A stretch of DNA of 64,000 nucleotides, from positions 620,001 to 684,000 of the forward strand of contig NZ_AP025458.1 of assembly GCF_024347295.1 (NCBI RefSeq), in the 5' to 3' direction. Positions 62,369 through 64,000 of the stretch are shown in pieces. Position numbers and translations under genes: made by a program. The first letter of the stretch is position 1, and each line of letters starts with the position of its first letter. Below the pieces are notes generated by a model. That model was not told the origin of the DNA. It did no database searches and saw only the letters and a list, made by a program, of their open reading frames with translations. The DNA is from Vibrio artabrorum. GTDB lineage: Bacteria; Pseudomonadota; Gammaproteobacteria; Enterobacterales; Vibrionaceae.

Positions 62369-63419
62369 GGCTTTGTTGCGTAATTCAATGGAACTAAATC
62401 AAGAACCTACGATCTGATCAGCTACCTCCACCCTCTCTCGTAGCCCTATGCCTAAGCCTCGTTACAAAACAACCAACTGGAAGCAATACAACCAATCACT
62501 CATTAACCGTGGCTCTCTGACCTTTTGGATTGATGAAGAAGCAATAAGCGGGTGGGCGCAAAGTAAACAGAATAAGCGCGGGAAGCCGCGTCGGTTCAGT
62601 GATTTAGCTATCACGACAGCACTCATGGTGAAACGAGTTTTTCTATGCCATTGAGAGCGCTTCAAGGATTTATCGACTCGATATTTAAGTTAGCCCATGT
62701 ACCGTTAAGTTGTCCGCATTACACCTGCATAAGTCGTAGAGCCAAGCAAGTTGAGGTTTCATTTAAGACTAAAACGAGAGGAGCGATACAGCACCTAGCT
62801 ATTGATGCTACTGGCCTTAAGGTTTATGGCGAAGGTGAATGGAAAGTCAAAAAACATGGGACGGATGGCAAGCGTAGAGTCTGGCGAAAGCTTCATATTG
62901 CCGTCGATACCAACACTCATGAGATCATTGCCGCCGAGCTAAGTTTATCGACAGTTACAGATGGAGAAGTACTCCCTAACTTACTGAAACAAACACGCCG
63001 AAGTAACCTTGAGGTGTCTGGTGATGGCGCTACGACACGAGAGCGTGTCACGCTGCTATTAAGATTAAGGGAGCCATTGCGCTTATTCCCCCAAGAGAAG
63101 GGGCAGCCTTCTGGGAGCGTGGTCACCTTCGAAATCTCGCCGTGGGTTGCCAGAAATTATACGGCTCAAATAAGTATTGGAAAGAGCGGTATGGATACCA
63201 CAAACGTTCACTCTCAGAAACAGCGATGTATCGAGTTAAACAGTTGCTAGGAGGGAAACTGAGTTTAAGAAATTACAATGCACAGGTGGGTGAAACTTAC
63301 GCGATGATAAAAGCGTTGAACAAGCTTACTGGGTTAGGTATGCCTGAAACTTGTCGTGTTGACTAAAAACCAAGCAAAACGGGTTGCTCTATCTCTAAAT
63401 TTAATTACGCAACAAAGCC
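62369..63419 (+). mobile_element. IS903-group (IS5 family) insertion sequence
   Basis: The element is 1051 bp with perfect 17-bp ends: GGCTTTGTTGCGTAATT at 62369-62385 and its complement at 63403-63419. It carries one DDE transposase, now disrupted. The 9-bp flanks (GGGTTTTCC and CAGTTTGTT) do not match, so no target duplication is visible. Confidence 0.9.
62448..63366 (+). pseudogene. IS903-type DDE transposase, two frameshifts
   Basis: The fragments run MPKPRYKTTNWKQYNQ..., then LAIDATGLKVYGEGEWKVKK and GDGA, then YGYHKRSLSETAM and KALNKLTGLGMPET. The frame breaks near 62640 (after MVKRVF) and again near 63028 within GDGA(Y)DTRA. The catalytic Asp/Asp/Glu residues are all encoded but in different frames, so the element cannot make a normal transposase. 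Confidence 0.88.
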
Positions 63420-63596
63420 CAGTTTGTTGGATAACCGGTCCTTAACGAGTTAGCGAAATTATCTGTAATCAGCCGGTGATCTACTTTTTTCTAAGTTAAG
63501 TCAGAACTGGTGAGTGGAAATTTCTTTTTTCTTAAAAACAACGGTATTGCAATGAGATATGTGTTTAAGATATTAAGTTGTCATCGGAACATGCAT

Positions 63597-63628
63597 TTAC
63601 ATTAATCGATATCGTCGAATTAATGTAA
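63597..63628. repeat. Inverted repeat in the terminal intergenic region
   Basis: TTACATTAAT (63597-63606) and ATTAATGTAA (63619-63628) with inner CGA/TCG pairs, one bulge and a 5-base loop. The surrounding 63420-64000 region holds no gene I can identify. Confidence 0.6.
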
Positions 63629-63771
63629 GGGGCCCTTCATAAAGAGCATAAGTATCTACACAGATTGGTCCCATATTGAGTAATCGATTTTATAAAGGGA
63701 ACTGATCCAAAATTCAATGTTCAAGAGAGTCAAGACTCGCTAAACGGTATCAGACCATTGTTAAGGAACAT

Positions 63772-63957
63772 GTGACTGTGAATTCGACTAATGTCTTTGC
63801 GGCTAAATCATTAGAGTACAATGTAATCTTGGGCTTTTACCCAAGCAACATGGCGCTTTACCACAATGAAAAAGGGACCTTTCCTATGCTGAATAGTCCG
63901 GAGAACTGGCTGGCAAGAGCTGTAGTAAAAGAGATTCAAAGTCTCTGTGTTCTATAG
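63772..63957 (+). CDS. Doubtful short open frame at window end
   Basis: A 61-codon open frame with a GTG start and no ribosome site (TVNSTNVFAAKS...SLCVL). No motif is recognised. It may be a fragment of a decayed gene. Listed because nothing else explains this stretch. Confidence 0.15.
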   Translation: MTVNSTNVFAAKSLEYNVILGFYPSNMALYHNEKGTFPMLNSPENWLARAVVKEIQSLCVL

Positions 63958-64000
63958 CTCATGACTGGTGTCGTATCAATTCTTCTAAATATCAGAGTAA

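Overview
The window is a moderately AT-rich chromosomal stretch from a marine gammaproteobacterium, almost certainly a Vibrio of the Splendidus-clade type. This rests on gene content and order: phoBR-pst, queA-tgt-yajC-secDF, suhB-trmJ-isc-hscBA-fdx-iscX-pepB-ndk-rlmN-rodZ-ispG-hisS-yfgM-bamB-der, and xseA/guaBA. A GH19 chitinase and the familiar Vibrio protein variants agree. No database search was possible; names come from recognised motifs, lengths and synteny.

Layout. 1-9.8 kb: the end of rdgC (minus strand), then a phosphate-starvation locus (phoB, phoR, pstS, pstC, pstA, pstB, phoU) with two good Pho boxes. 9.8-13.1 kb: cutC, a 2-Cys peroxiredoxin divergent from oxyR, and a CBS-domain protein. 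13.4-19.2 kb: tRNA queuosine genes queA and tgt, followed by the Sec accessory genes yajC-secD-secF. 19.4-28.4 kb: suhB, trmJ, and the IscR-autoregulated Fe-S assembly operon ending in iscX, then pepB. 28.5-37.7 kb: ndk, rlmN, rodZ, ispG, hisS, yfgM, bamB, der. 37.8-47.2 kb: an AlaX-like hydrolase, a GAF-GGDEF cyclase, yfgJ, xseA, guaB and guaA (with PurR-like sites and a structured guaB leader), and a secreted chitinase. 47.7-50.8 kb: satP, a beta-CASP RNase-like protein and a PlsC-type acyltransferase.

From about 51 kb the window becomes accessory. It holds a zinc-motif protein of unknown function, a methyltransferase-HNH nuclease fusion, a DUF429 protein, an M15 peptidase, and a hipA-hipB kinase/antitoxin pair with three operators spaced exactly 41 bp apart. 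Then come an IS3-family remnant, a small secreted protein, a 65-bp near-perfect hairpin beside a DUF2975/XRE pair, a decayed IS903-like element, a MarR regulator divergent from an EamA transporter, and a second IS903-like element whose transposase is broken twice. The last 0.6 kb has no recognised gene.

The strongest leads are the 51-54.7 kb cluster with the methyltransferase-HNH fusion, the evenly spaced hip operators, the guaB 5' leader that can pair with its own start region, and the 31-bp-arm hairpin. No rRNA, tRNA or CRISPR array was seen.
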